Below, in pieces: positions 33,772-43,925 of a stretch of DNA of 64,000 nucleotides; position 1 is the first letter of the stretch; each line of letters opens with the position of its first letter. The DNA is from Pyxicephalus adspersus (taxonomy: Eukaryota > Chordata > Amphibia > Anura > Pyxicephalidae). A program made the position numbers and the translations under genes. Under the pieces are notes generated by a model. The model searched no databases. It was not told where the DNA came from and was given only the letters and a program-made list of their open reading frames with translations. The stretch lies in NCBI RefSeq assembly GCF_032062135.1, contig NC_092866.1, positions 30,017,459 to 30,081,458 of the forward strand, given 5' to 3'.

Positions 33772-34284
33772 CCGTATTTTTTGCCATATAAGACGCACTT
33801 TTTCTTCCCCAAAACTGGGGGGGAAAAGTTAGTGCGTCCTATACGACAAATGTGTTAAAAAAAATAATTAAAATATTATACTCACCCGATACCCGATCCT
33901 GCGTGTGTCTCTGCAGCAGCGTGTCTCTCTTCTCTGCTCTGCCAGCATCGTGTTTTCTCCTGTCTGTAAAGCAAAGCGAAAGAAGCCGGCACAGCGCCAC
34001 CTGCTGTTCCCTGTCCTAACTGCCGTACAATAGAAAAAAAGCACAGAGTGATCAGAAGGGGAATTTGAATGACAGAGTGATCAGAAGGGGAGTTTGAAAG
34101 GTACAGAGTGATCAGAAAGGGAATTTGAATGGCACATGAGTGATCAGAAGGGGAATACCGGTATGAATGGCACATGAGTGATCAGAAGGGGAATAATCTT
34201 TCAGAATCTTTTTTTCTAGATTTTCCTCCTTTAAAATTGGGTGCGTCTTATATTCCGGAGCGTCTTATACGGCGAAAAATACGG
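33772..34284. mobile_element. TA-flanked MITE with CCGTATTTTTTGCCATATAAG ends
   Basis: The left end CCGTATTTTTTGCCATATAA and right end TTATACGGCGAAAAATACGG are inverted repeats, with TA on both sides (33770-33771, 34285-34286). The interior has GACGCAC...GTGCGTC subterminal repeats and a minisatellite (34042-34197). A TA duplication suggests a Tc1/mariner-type source. Confidence 0.85.
34042..34197. repeat. Minisatellite, about 30-38 bp units
   Basis: Five units built on ACAGAGTGATCAGAAGGGG or CATGAGTGATCAGAAGGGG, each followed by a variable AATTTGAATGG-like spacer, inside the MITE. Confidence 0.85.
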
Positions 34285-34754
34285 TATACCAAAGAAACAA
34301 TTTTTCATGCAGATAGAAGTAGTATTGTTGCTAAAGGAATTGGGCATGGAAATCATACCTGTCACAATGCATATGGACACAGTCTGGATACCAATAAAAG
34401 ATGCGCTGTATGTTCCTAAACAAGAAGGTGGACTGTTATTTGCTAGGAAACTTGCAAGAAAAGGACTAATCATGAAATTTTAAATTGATAAGTGCACAAT
34501 CCAGAATGGAGAAAAGTTAGTGGAAACAGCCAGAGTGGATAAACACCAGTATAAACTGAATACAGTAAACATGCAAAACCTTGCACAAAAGAGCACAATA
34601 ACTGCATTCACATTTGGCACAGGTGCCTAGGTCACATACATCCTGAGGGTTTACAGGAACTGAATAGGCAGAATCCTCAAAGAATCTTGAGTTATTAGCC
34701 TGCCAAACTACCGTGAAATGAGTGTTGTATTTAAGCCAAAGCTCAAAGAGAAAC

Positions 34755-35420
34755 TCCTCCAAAGGTGAGCCAGAATAGAGCTTCAAAACCACTTGACCTT
34801 GTACAAAGTGATGTGTGTGGTCCTATGAGTGTACTCACACCAGTAGGTAACAGATGTATAATGAATTTCATAGATGACCATTCAAGATACATAGTCACAT
34901 ATCTAATGAAAAGCAAATCAGAACTGTTTGCAGGACTATGTGACAAAGGCAAGTAACAAATTTCAGAGAAAACCACTTGTGTTTAGATGTGATAATGGAA
35001 ATAAATTCACTGGGCACAGTGCAGAGTTTCCTAAAACAAGTTGGGATAGAGCATCAGAAATCAGTTCTATATACAACAGAACAAAATGGGGTAGCTAAAA
35101 AGAAAAATAGATCCCTGATAGAAATGGTCAGATGCATGTTGACAGACTCTGGACTACCTGAAAAATACTGGGGTGAAGCAGTAATGATAGCTACTTATCT
35201 ACAGAACAGACTGTATTCTAAAAGTGTAATGAAATCTCAATATGAACTATCGCATGGTGAAAAAACAGGTGTGAAACACATCAGAGTTTTTGGGTGCAAA
35301 GCATTTGCTTACATTCCAGAGGAGAAACACAGCAAAGTCCAAAATCGAGCAGTGGAAGGTATCCTTGTTGCATATGCTGAGAATTCCAAAGGAATTCTGA
35401 ATCCAAGAAGTGAGGATGTG
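34755..35420 (+). pseudogene. pol: Copia integrase, broken
   Basis: The first catalytic Asp lies in LDLVQSDVCGPM (frame 34765-34956), followed by FIDDHSRYIVTYLMKSKSE. The second Asp is in VFRCDNGNKFTGHS near 34980-35022, in another frame. The third block, TEQNGVAKKKNRSLIEMVRC, has Lys where the catalytic Glu of NGVAE is expected. WGEAVMIATYLQNRL and HIRVFGCKAFAYIP follow (frame 34977-35441). The integrase is inactive by both frameshift and Glu loss. Confidence 0.85.
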
Positions 35421-35739
35421 CAACAATGTAACCTTTGTTGAAATCTTAAGCAATATTGTGATGACTTCACTTGAACAAGGAGTTGAAAAGGACAACAGTA
35501 CTGAGCAGACATGTACATCTCCAGAACAAGTGGTTCAAATCAACATTGAATCACATTCTGCAGATGAACAAATAAGTCAAGCCCAGATACCGAACCAAGG
35601 CATTCAACAAGAGACAATAAGGGTAAGATACCCACTCAACCTTCATTCAAAACCAATACAGCCTGCATATGTGACCCTACATGCTGGTATGACATATCTC
35701 AACTTCCAGAAGGGGAATCCAATAAATAGATAAAAGTTG

Positions 35740-36620
35740 CTAAAGAGGAAATCAAAATACATAACAACCTAACATGGAAGCTTATGGAACTACCATCAGG
35801 AAGAAAAGCTATCGGCTGTAAGTGGACTTTTAAAGTCAATTATAACACTAATGGTACAGTTAAGTGATACAGAGAGAGAGAGAGAGTAGCTAAAGGATAC
35901 TGTAGGGAAACATAGAGAGGACTATAATGAGACATTTGCTCCTGTAGTTAAGCAAAATACAATCAGAACTTTTCTCACTGTAGCTGCCACAAAAAAAAAA
36001 GGATAAAACACTTTGATGCCAAAACAGCATTCTTACAAAGTGAGTTAACAGAAGAAATCTATATGGAACAACCACAGGGATTTAAGAATTCACAAAAACC
36101 AGACCTAGTGTGTTAACTCCAGAAAGGGATCTATGGTCTCAAGCAAGCTGCTAGAGTTTGGAACATGAAAATGAACAATATGCTCACAAAAGAAAAATTT
36201 CAACTAAGCAAAGCAGACTCCTGCTTATATACTAAGAAAATGACCGGTAGTCGGATCTTTGTACTCCTTTATGTGGATGATCTTCCAGTATGCTTTCATC
36301 ATATCAAACTGCTACAAGCTTTAAGTGAGGACTTTGGGACAAAAGACTTAGATGAGATAGAACATTACGGTATTATACAAATCGTGGGAGAGGAGGACAG
36401 CAGTTTCCTTGTTGACCAAAACCACAAAATACAAGAAGCTATTGAAACATTTGGGATTAATGATGCAAAACCAGTAAACGCTTCCATGGAAACAAATTAG
36501 CTTAAAAAAATTAAAACCTAAGGTAATTTACTGCCAAGCAACTGCCAATACAGAAAAGCAATAGGAAAACTACTTAACGTTGCTACAGTTACAAGACCTG
36601 GTATTGCTACAGCAGTGTGA
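35740..36620 (+). pseudogene. pol: Copia reverse transcriptase, broken
   Basis: Readable blocks: WKLMELPSGRKAIGCKWTFK (35776-35835), NETFAPVVKQNTIRTFLTVA (35925-35988), then the palm FVLLYVDDLPVCFHH near 36258-36302 with intact Y-V-D-D. A (GA)n expansion at 35871-35887 replaces the conserved stretch between the GCKW block and ETFAPV. Several stops and shifts occur. Integrase lies upstream, RNase H downstream. Confidence 0.85.
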
Positions 36621-36635
36621 CTATTATGTAGAAAG

Positions 36636-37235
36636 GTGTCCAGTCCAAGTCAGATGCACTGGAATGCCGTGAAAAGGGTTATACGTTATCTTAAAAGAAC
36701 AGTACATTTTAAACAAAAACTGCCCTGCAATGGCAAATGTAATCTAGTCGGATATGTAGATGTTGATTGGGCCGGTGACACCAATAACCAAAAGTCTACC
36801 TGTTGTCATTTGGTTTTACTCAATGGTGGACCTATTAGCTGGACCAGCAGAAAAACTGTAACACCTTCTTCAACTGTAACCAGTCAGTTGTAACACTTTC
36901 TTCAAACTAAAGCAGAGTATGTTGTAGCAGCACAGGCAGTCAAGAAGTGATTTGGTTAAGATAACTGTTATCAGACCTGGATCAAAGATAAACAGATCCA
37001 ACACAAATCTTTGAAGACAATCAAGGGTGCATTGCACTTGCGCAGACATAGCGAGTTAACCCAAGAACCAAACATATTGATGTGAGGTATAATTTTCTGT
37101 GGGACTTACAAGAGCAAAGACAGATTGAGCTAAAGTATTGTGCAACTGAGAACATGGTTGCAGACATCTTCACAAAGCCTCTGCCTGCAAAGAGAAACCT
37201 GGAACTGGTAAATTATATTGCTTTATCAGTTTAAA
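36636..37235 (+). pseudogene. pol: Copia RNase H and C-terminal tail, broken
   Basis: The frame 36636-36893 has HWNAVKRVIRYLKRT then GYVDVDWAGDTNNQKST and GGPISWTSRKTVTPSSTV, the standard copia RNase H layout (catalytic Asp in D-x-D-W). After a stop, KAEYVVAAQAVKK (36909-36946) carries the next acid, and IRYNFLWDLQEQ, ENMVADIFTKPLPAKRN (37150-37200) match the tail before the 3' LTR. Confidence 0.8.
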
Positions 37236-37256
37236 CCCCTCGCTGTTGAGAAGGTG

Positions 37257-37515
37257 TGTTAGAATATTGCAACAACATTCCTGCTTAATTTTCATATGCT
37301 AAATAGACACTAGATGGCACTGTCCATTTCAGTAATGTGTGTTATTTACTGCTGTAAAACTGCACTCTAATGTTTCTGCTTATTGCTGTTGTTAATTCTT
37401 CCACACACTGTGTATGTGTGAATATATCTCTGTGTGATCCACAAGTAAAGGCTTTCCTACTATTTGTAGAGGTGCAGCTTCCTGTGTGATCTTCGTTAGA
37501 CCACATTGTCCAACA
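37257..37515 (+). repeat. 3' LTR of the copia element
   Basis: TGTTAGAATATTGCAACAAC to ...TGTCCAACA; clearly homologous to 32254-32546 but with substitutions and indels (259 vs 293 bp), so the insertion is old. A short purine-rich stretch (GAGAAGG) precedes it. Confidence 0.9.
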
Positions 37516-38263
37516 CATTTAAGACCTTTCTGGCCAGAAACTTTGTGAATAATCACAGAAAGGCTACAAAAATGTATGCTCTAAGACAAACACAACAGAG
37601 ACAAGCCAGACTTTGTCACTAATCCTTGCCTTTCCATTTTAGTTCCCTCTTCCAAAGAGGCCAAAATGGTGCAGACATCCTGGTTGACAAGTAGCTAGTG
37701 AAGTAAAAGTATCTAGCTCCAGAGCCTATGTAAAGGGGGAGGAAAGTGAAGGATTAGGAGGTGGTAAATTTTGTTGATGTGACCTCCTTTATTTTCCTAA
37801 ATAAAAAGCACACTTTTGTATTGGGTGACATAAATTAACCAGAAAAGAATAATTCATAGCTTTTTTTTATTATGTTAAATAAACAAAATTGTTGTAATTA
37901 AAACATAGCTGTGTAAAAAAAAACATTCATTTTTTGTGTTTATTTTTTTTATGATTCGCAAAATAAAATCATGGTGGGGATGTGTTGTTTGTCTACATCA
38001 GCTTTGTACCTTTTCAACACAATGGAGCACCCAAGTTCTAATCTACTTTCTGACTAAATCAACTAGGTGACAAAATGGGCTATAAATTATAATGGTCAGA
38101 TCTGTACAGTTCAAATGTTAGTAAACTGCCTGATCTTGGAAAATGTTTGCAGTACAATACGAGCTAACATACAGGTATAGTATTCTTGCAACCACATAAC
38201 ACTCTAAAGCCTTACATTTACATACATTCTCAATATACATTTATTTAGTAACTCTCATAAATT
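37516..38263. other. No gene seen
   Basis: AT-rich DNA without recognisable coding sequence. Confidence 0.5.
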
Positions 38264-38360
38264 GTGAGATCAATCTTAAAACCATCTCTTGCAGTGTTTC
38301 TTAACCAGGGTTCCTCTAAAGGTTACTAGGGGTTTCTTGAACAATAAGCAGTTTTTAAGA
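38264..38360 (+). repeat. Interspersed repeat (TTTCTTAACCAGGGTTCC family), copy 1
   Basis: GTGAGATCAATCTTAAAACC, CATCTCTTGCAGTGTTTC and TTAACCAGGGTTCCTC recur at 43674-43925. The CAGTG(T)TT..AACCAGGG start suggests a hAT-type MITE; this copy breaks off near 38360. Confidence 0.6.
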
Positions 38361-38539
38361 TCAATTATTCATTTTTTTTTAAATAAAATTTTTCTTAAGA
38401 CACAACCAGGTTTATACAACAACAATGATTACAAGAAACATCTGTAACAGAAATGATGAAGGCATAAGACATATTGAACATACTGTAAACTGCAAATATG
38501 TTTCATATGGTACCCCTGCACTGTATCTCTGTTTTGTAT

Positions 38540-38660
38540 TTAAATAAAAAAAAAATAGAACATAAAAGAAAGAGAAAAAAAAAAAATAGATGAGAAAGAG
38601 GAAGGAAGGAAAAATAAGAAGGGGGGGGGTTAGGTGAGGAAAGGAAGGGGGAAGGGAATT
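38540..38660. repeat. A-rich and purine-rich low-complexity tract
   Basis: A-rich then A/G-rich sequence with GGGGGGGGGG near 38622; it lies at the 3' side of the minus-strand LINE and could be its 3' UTR polypyrimidine tract. Confidence 0.6.
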
Positions 38661-38879
38661 TAGGCATCTTATCATAATTAACATAATTCTTTTGGTACCG
38701 AGATCCAAAGTGGTGCAAATAGAAGAATGTGGCTGATTTATTAAATAGAATTCACTCAGTTGGAGTCTGGGGTATTAACGCACCAAATTCTGGAGTCGTT
38801 CAGTATTGAGTCCAGTAGAACCAAGTTTGAGTGAACTTTGTCAATCTTCTCAGTTCCCGTGGTGATTAATTCTTCAATG

Positions 38880-40500
38880 CAATAGATATCACGCACTCTC
38901 CTCAGCCGTTGGCGAAGAGTGAATGTTTATACCCCTTCCTGGGCATATTGGAAACATGGAGAAGATCAGCTCTATTCGTTATATCTGTGCCCATGAGTTT
39001 GTATGTAATATTGGCTACACCCGACCAGAAACTCGTCAACACAGGGCACTCCAGAAAGATATACAAGAGCGTGCCTGGTGCTACTTTGCATCTCCAACAC
39101 CAGTCATCAGTGTGAGGGTATATTTGTGTGAGTCTAGTGGGTGTTCTGTACCAGCGGGTCAGTAATTAGTCATTTGTCTCTTGGTATTTATTGCTAACTG
39201 CCTCTCTATGTCCAAAATGCAGTATCAAATATTTTTGTTTATCCATAAAGGATATGTCCAAGTAATCCTCCCATTTAGTGACAAATTTAGGAGTAGACTG
39301 TGTTTGCGTCCCTAGTAGTGTTTGCATAGGAGAGGGTACCCTTGAACTGACCCGCACTGAGGCACACTGATTCCAATGGGAGCAGTGGGCACTTAAATTG
39401 CATTGGTGAAGGTAGTAATCTAAGTAGATATGTCAATTTTATCATGTGCCTGGTATTCAGTATGGGTAACTTATTGTAATTCCCAATTGTACCCACAGCT
39501 TAGTTTGCTTGCTAGTGCACCAATCTATCAAATGTGCTATGTGTACTACCCCCTGGTACAGAACCGGATCTGGAAAGTTGGGTTACTTTCAGGAGAGTGA
39601 TGTTTTGTGCCTCTGACTTCTGAAGATTTATTTTATATTTAGACAACTGAGCAAAATGTCCGAGCTCAGCTAGTAGGTTTGGAAGTGTAGCAATTTGGTG
39701 TTGTTATATAAAACAACAGATTGTCAGCATAATAAGAGGGACAGTGGGCATCCCTGTCTCGTACCATTGGTGATTGAAAATGGCTGAGATAATGCACTAT
39801 TAACTTTAACTCGCGCTGTTGGCATTGAGTACAGAGCTTGTATCCACTGAAGAAATGGGCAGCACGGTGGCTCAGGGGTTAGCACTCCGGCCTTTGCAGT
39901 GCTAGGACCTTGGTTCGAATCCCAGCCAGGACACTATCTGCATGGAGTTTGCAGGTTCTCCCCGTGTCTGCGTGGGTTTCCTCTGGGTACTCCGGTTTCC
40001 TCCCACATCCCAAAAAACATGCAGTTAGGTTAATTGGCTTCCCCCTAAATTGACTGCAATAACCACATATGACTATAGTAGGGACATTAGATTGTGAGCT
40101 CCTTTGAGGGACAGTTAGTGACACGACTATGAACTTTGTACAGCGCTGCGTAATATGATGGCGCTATATAAATACTGTATAATAATAATAATAATAAAGA
40201 AACCTCTGTGAAAGGCCAATGTACTGCAGAAGTGTATGAAGGTATGATGATACTTAGTGTATGAACATGAACATACTTAGTGTATGGGTGGTGTTATCTC
40301 TAGCTTCTCTGGATGGCAGGAAACCATTTTGGTATGGGTGGATTTTTACATTTAGAATCAGGGTCAACCTCTGTGCTAGAATGCTAGCAAAGAGTTTTAG
40401 GTCGGAGTTCAATAACGAAATGGGCCTGTACTACAAGATAGATGTGGCAATAAAAGGGCTTATAAAAGAGGGGGGAAGAGTTAAAATAGATAGTGGGACC
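38880..40500 (-). mobile_element. L1/Tx1-like LINE fragment split by a SINE
   Basis: The minus strand shows, 5' to 3': YRPISLLNSDLKLFASILA and ILNVKIHPYQNGFLPSREAR (about 40470-40350, RT fingers), the SINE, then QPFSITNGTRQGCPLSLLL (about 39785-39735, RT palm), and the cysteine-rich tail DDWCWRCKVAPGTLLYIFLE (about 39110-39050). The YADD block is damaged. SINE insertion created an AAGAAA duplication. The right boundary is approximate. Confidence 0.8.
39857..40196 (+). mobile_element. tRNA-derived SINE
   Basis: The head GGGCAGCACGGTGGCTCAGG carries a box A-like TGGCTCAGGGGTTAGC and box B GGTTCGAATCC, as in a tRNA-derived pol III promoter. The body (CTCCGGTTTCCTCCCACATC) and tail (CAGCGCTGCGTAATATGA, GGCGCTATATAAATACTG) end in (AATAAT)n. 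The direct repeat AAGAAA (39850-39855, 40197-40202) flanks it, and the host LINE sequence continues on both sides. Confidence 0.9.
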
Positions 40501-41190
40501 TAGCCTGAAGTAGGTCTCTAGTAAAAGGAAGAACCACTAACCTCCAGTGGGGGTAGGGTAGCCTAATTGGGAGGTGTGCAAGCGACACCAGTGGAGCAAT
40601 ACTCGCAACCCTGGCCATAGGATCAAGTGTAAAATCAAATACAGTCAATCATTTGTAGTCAAAAAGTGGTCCATGAACACTGGCGTAAAAAAACCTCCTT
40701 GGCTCTATCCTCCTCTCTTAACCATAAAACAGATACACGGGGCACTTTGATAAGGTACCCAATACTATTGGTAATTAAGGCAAACATTCAACTATAGACC
40801 AACAATTATAGATGAGACAGAATTATTTTTCAGTAACATTGGAATCTCCATGTAAGGCACCTAAGCTCCACAACTCAGCACGAGCTTTGAATACACAATG
40901 GTATAACAAATCACCAGAATAGTTTTCACATTATCATACAACAAATAACAGTCATTGAAGTAATGTAAGAGCTTACGCGGAATGCAGACCAAGTGGAAAA
41001 GTTCTGTGATAACGACATCTTCCTCTGAGTGGCTATTTATGATAACTGCAGCCAAGCGCCCATATAAACATGTAGAGTTCTGATGGACCCTAACGATATG
41101 AGGCTGTGTGCATTGAAATATGTTCCAGCAGTGGCCTTAATATACGACGCATACGTAGCGTGCATTTGGATAGATCAGGGTATATTTGAA
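40501..41190. other. No gene seen
   Basis: I see no recognisable coding or repeat structure between the LINE fragment and the gypsy copy. Confidence 0.4.
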
Positions 41191-41194
41191 CACT

Positions 41195-42060
41195 CGTCCT
41201 GTCAAAATCCATGTGCTCACCACCCGCCTGGATCAGCTTCAGGTCCCCTCCAGTGCACCTGCTGAACCTTCAGTCCTGGTCCAGTCTCCTGCAGTACCAC
41301 TGTCCTCTGCACTGCACCTACCACCCCCACAAAGATTTTCTGGGGATCCCAAGACCTGTCGTGGCTTCATCAACCTCTGCAAATTTTAGTTTTAGCTTCA
41401 GCCACAAAACTTCCCCACTGACTGGGCTAAAGTGGCGTATGTGATATCTCTGCTTTCTGAAGAAGCCTTGGCGTGGGCGTCTCCGCTCTGGGAAAGGAAG
41501 GATCCGGTCGCTTGTAGCAAAGAAGCTTTCCTAAATCTTTTTAAGAGGGTTTTTGATGAACCTGCTTGGGCCTCCTCAGGAGCCAGTGCTCTCCTGTGTT
41601 TGCACCAAGAGTCACTTACCATGGGCCAGTTCACTGTTAAGCTTCGCACTTTGGCGGCAGGGCTCACCTGGAACCTCCGTGGCCCTCCACGCTACCTTCT
41701 GGCAAGGTCTTTCTGACTGCATTAGGGATGAGTTGGCTGGTTGAGAGATTCCCACTGCTCTGGATGACCTGATCTCCCTGGCTACCCAGATTGAAATACG
41801 TTTTCAGGAGTGTTTCCAGGAGAAATTTTGCACCCGCAAGGTCCTTCTTCCCGCGACTGGCTCCATCCTTCCTGCAGCCTCTGGAACCCCCAGTCTCCCA
41901 TGTTACTTCTTCATCAGAAGTGCCCATGCAACTGGACCACTCACGCCTATCTCCAGAGGAGGGATCCTGGCGCATATTCTCAGGTCTCTGCATTTACTGT
42001 GGCTTGAAAGGATATTTCATTAAACTCTGTCCACAGAGGCCGGGAAAATTCAGCGCCTAG
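41195..42060 (+). pseudogene. gag: Gypsy gag (sushi-like), broken
   Basis: The frames 41186-41389, 41432-41716 and 41791-42060 together match the 304-residue gag at 54074-54988: TTRLDQL, RFSGDPKTCRGFINLCKF, DWAKVAYVISLLSEEALAWA, FDEPAWASSGASALLCLHQE and, at the end, the knuckle CIYCGLKGYFIKLCPQRPG, whose CCHC histidine is replaced by Tyr (GYF; GHF in the other copy). At least two frameshifts and two stops are present. Confidence 0.8.
42042..42048 (+). promoter_or_regulatory. Candidate -1 ribosomal frameshift site GGGAAAA
   Basis: The heptamer lies in the gag frame as G|GGA|AAA, 9 nt before the gag stop; the pol frame at 42072 is -1 relative to gag. The sister copy has GGGAAAC at the same place. 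GGGAAAC is the known slippery site of PEG10, a domesticated sushi-type gypsy gene. Confidence 0.6.
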
Positions 42061-42071
42061 TATGCCCTGAG

Positions 42072-42392
42072 GTGGGCATGCTAGGTTACTCTTCTCTCCC
42101 CTCCACTCAGCGTCCCTCAATACCAATCCAGCTCCCCCACAAGACTGCCACGCTTGTCCTGAAGGCTTTTATTGACTCTGGAGCAGCAGGCAGTTTCATC
42201 TCTGCTACTCTTGTCCAGGAGTGCACCTGGCCCATAGAGCCACTGACTCAACCCCTGCGTATCTCTGCGGTAGGTGGTACCGTTCTCTCCTGGAGATTTA
42301 TAGGCTTTCGCACTTTGCTCATGCATATGACGGTGGAAATGCTACATCAAGAGATTTCAACCTTTCTTTGTACTTTCCCAGGCCTCATCTAG
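42072..42392 (+). pseudogene. pol: Gypsy protease
   Basis: The 106-codon frame begins 11 nt after gag stops. LVLKAFIDSGAAGSFISATL contains the intact catalytic D-S-G, followed by the body strand region and an interrupted C-terminal part (VILGLPW in a shifted frame near 42410). The enzyme would process gag-pol. Its frame is lost before RT. Confidence 0.8.
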
Positions 42393-42447
42393 GGAAGTCC
42401 CAGTCCCAGTCATCCTGGGACTCCCTTGGCTTCAACAACACTCTCCA

Positions 42448-43245
42448 GTGCCAGATTGGTCTACTCCAGAGGTATTGGCTTGGGGCCCTTCCTGTCACTC
42501 TCAGTGTTTGACCAAGCTCCAACCTCTCAGGCCTCTTGCCCTCGCCACATCAGAGTTGGCTCTATCCATTCCTATCCAGTACAAGGATTTCCAAAATGTC
42601 TTCTCCAAATGCCAGGCCGAGCAACTTCCTCCCCATCGCTCCTATGACTGTGGGATAGACCTCATACCTAATTCCACACCTTCCAGAGGTCGGGTATACC
42701 CCTCAAGTCTTCCGGAGTCCAAGGCTATGAGTGAATGCATCCAGGAGATTCTGCAGAGAGGATTTATTCGTAAGTCCTCTTCCCCCACTGGTGCAGGATT
42801 TTTCTTTCTCCAAAAGAAGGATGGGACCCTTTGTCCTTGTATTGATTACCGTGACTTCAATGCCATCACTATTAAAAACTGCTACCCACTGCAGCCTTTC
42901 CCTGAGGTCTTTGACTGTCTCCGTGGGGCCCAAATCTACACCAAACTGCATCACGAATGGAAGACAGCATTTAATACCATAGATGGGCATTATGAATATC
43001 TGGTGATGTCCTTCAGACTCTGCAATGCTCATTCCTTAAAAAAAGCCTTTCTATCTGGCCCAGCCCATATTAGGCCAGATGTTTCTAAGCCCTTCTCAAG
43101 TGGATGCCTCCTCAGTCAGAGTGGGAGCTATTTTTTCCAGACCCCCACCGGAGCTCGGCGTCCATGCGCCTTCTTTTCAAGGAAAAAGCAGAGAAGAATT
43201 ACTACATTGGAGACAGGGAGCTGCTGGCCATCAAACTCGCTCTAG
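42448..43245 (+). pseudogene. pol: Gypsy reverse transcriptase with internal deletion
   Basis: One 265-codon frame starts in the pre-RT linker (QYKDFQNVFSKCQAEQLPPH), then RT fingers YDCGIDLIPNSTPSRGRV, GFIRKSSSPTGAGFFFLQKK and DYRDFNAIT, then GHYEYLVMSFRLCNA. At that point it jumps to [20 protein letters not shown], which normally lies after the catalytic Y-x-D-D and thumb. The polymerase active site is therefore absent. The reading frame is otherwise open, so the deletion may be a template-switching event. Confidence 0.8.
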
Positions 43246-43545
43246 AAGAATGGTGCTATCTTTTGGAGGGCTCTCCTTCACAAAGTCACTATCTTCACTG
43301 ATCATAAAATCATCCAATACCTACAATCAGCTCTTCGCCTCAACCCTTGGCAGGCTCGTTGGTCTTTTGGTCTGAAAGCACTACTGAGCCAAAGTTTATT
43401 ATCCCACCAGCCTGTATCCTTGCCTGTGTTCCTCAAATCAGAGCTGGAGCGTCTGGGATGCCCCTTAGCCTCACATTATTTCGGCGTCCCCTGTTTCCTT
43501 GGTCATCTACTTTCAGTGAGATAGATATTAGTATTTCATGCTTTT
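43085..43545 (+). pseudogene. pol: Gypsy RNase H, broken, and tail
   Basis: [15 protein letters not shown] supplies the first Asp; [19 protein letters not shown] (with the catalytic Glu) is in a second frame (43104-43301); [20 protein letters not shown] has the next Asp in a third. The tether sequence then jumps near 43375 to TTEPKFIIPPACILA, which in the sister copy precedes integrase. Confidence 0.75.
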
Positions 43546-43673
43546 AGATCTCCTGGATCCAGGCATGAGGATAGGTGGTGTCTGACATTGGATTGACAGG
43601 AGATGACTAAAATATAGCCGGTGCAGGCACGGAGCTCCTATAGATCACTGCTCATGCCGCCATCGCCAAGCCA

Positions 43674-43925
43674 TGTGAGATCAATTATAAAACCATCTCT
43701 TGCATTGTTTCTTAACCAGGGTTCCTCCAAAGGTTGCTAGGGATTTCTTAAGCAATGAGCAGTTTGTGCCTCACAGGTCAGTTTAAATAACACAAATGAT
43801 CTTTTTGGATGATCTGCTCCTTCTCTAATGTTGTCATTCATACCAATGGCCACCACACCAATATACTGTGAGTTGTGAATATAGAAATTATTACAGGGGT
43901 TCCCTGAATACCTAAACATTATTTT
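43674..43925 (+). repeat. Interspersed repeat (TTTCTTAACCAGGGTTCC family), copy 2
   Basis: Longer copy of the repeat at 38264-38360: GTGAGATCAATTATAAAACC, TTAACCAGGGTTCCTCCAAA, GGTTGCTAGGGATTTCTTAA, then GGGTTCCCTGAATACC. Likely a hAT-type nonautonomous element; ends uncertain. Confidence 0.6.

Larger units (their letters stand above)
33707..34480 (+). pseudogene. pol: Copia protease region split by a MITE
   Basis: The protease active-site segment DSGATSHMISNRNFFAE (33709-33760) has the copia D-S-G-A catalytic motif. The frame is cut at a TA by the MITE at 33772-34284 and continues in frame right after the second TA (KETIFHADRSSIVAKGIG at 34290-34345). A frameshift follows; pieces such as VTMHMDTVWIPIKDALYVP belong to the C-terminal half. 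Confidence 0.75.
32254..37515 (+). mobile_element. Ty1/copia LTR retrotransposon with nested MITEs
   Basis: Two LTRs of 293 and 259 bp bracket gag (zinc knuckle), protease, integrase, RT and RNase H in the copia order (integrase before RT), which separates it from gypsy and retroviruses. Three MITEs are inserted (32865-33080, 33502-33706, 33772-34284). The flanks are GTATT and CATTT, not a clean 5-bp duplication. Every ORF is broken. Copia elements are known but uncommon in vertebrates. Confidence 0.85.
41195..43545 (+). mobile_element. Sushi-like Ty3/gypsy retrotransposon, internally deleted (copy 1)
   Basis: Gag, protease and RT/RNase H fragments in gypsy order, closely related to 53369-57990. 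LTRs are not visible. RT jumps from the block before the catalytic YxDD directly into the segment before RNase H, so the polymerase active site is deleted. Integrase is missing apart from a scrap of pre-integrase sequence near 43380-43440. The gag-pol junction retains GGGAAAA. Confidence 0.85.

Noticed and set aside
34042..34197. CRISPR-like spaced repeats
   Set aside because: Units are imperfect and contiguous, spacers are not unique, and the context is a vertebrate-type MITE.
39857..39940. tRNA gene at the SINE head
   Set aside because: Box A and B are present but the sequence does not fold as a tRNA; it is followed by SINE body and tail and flanked by a target duplication.
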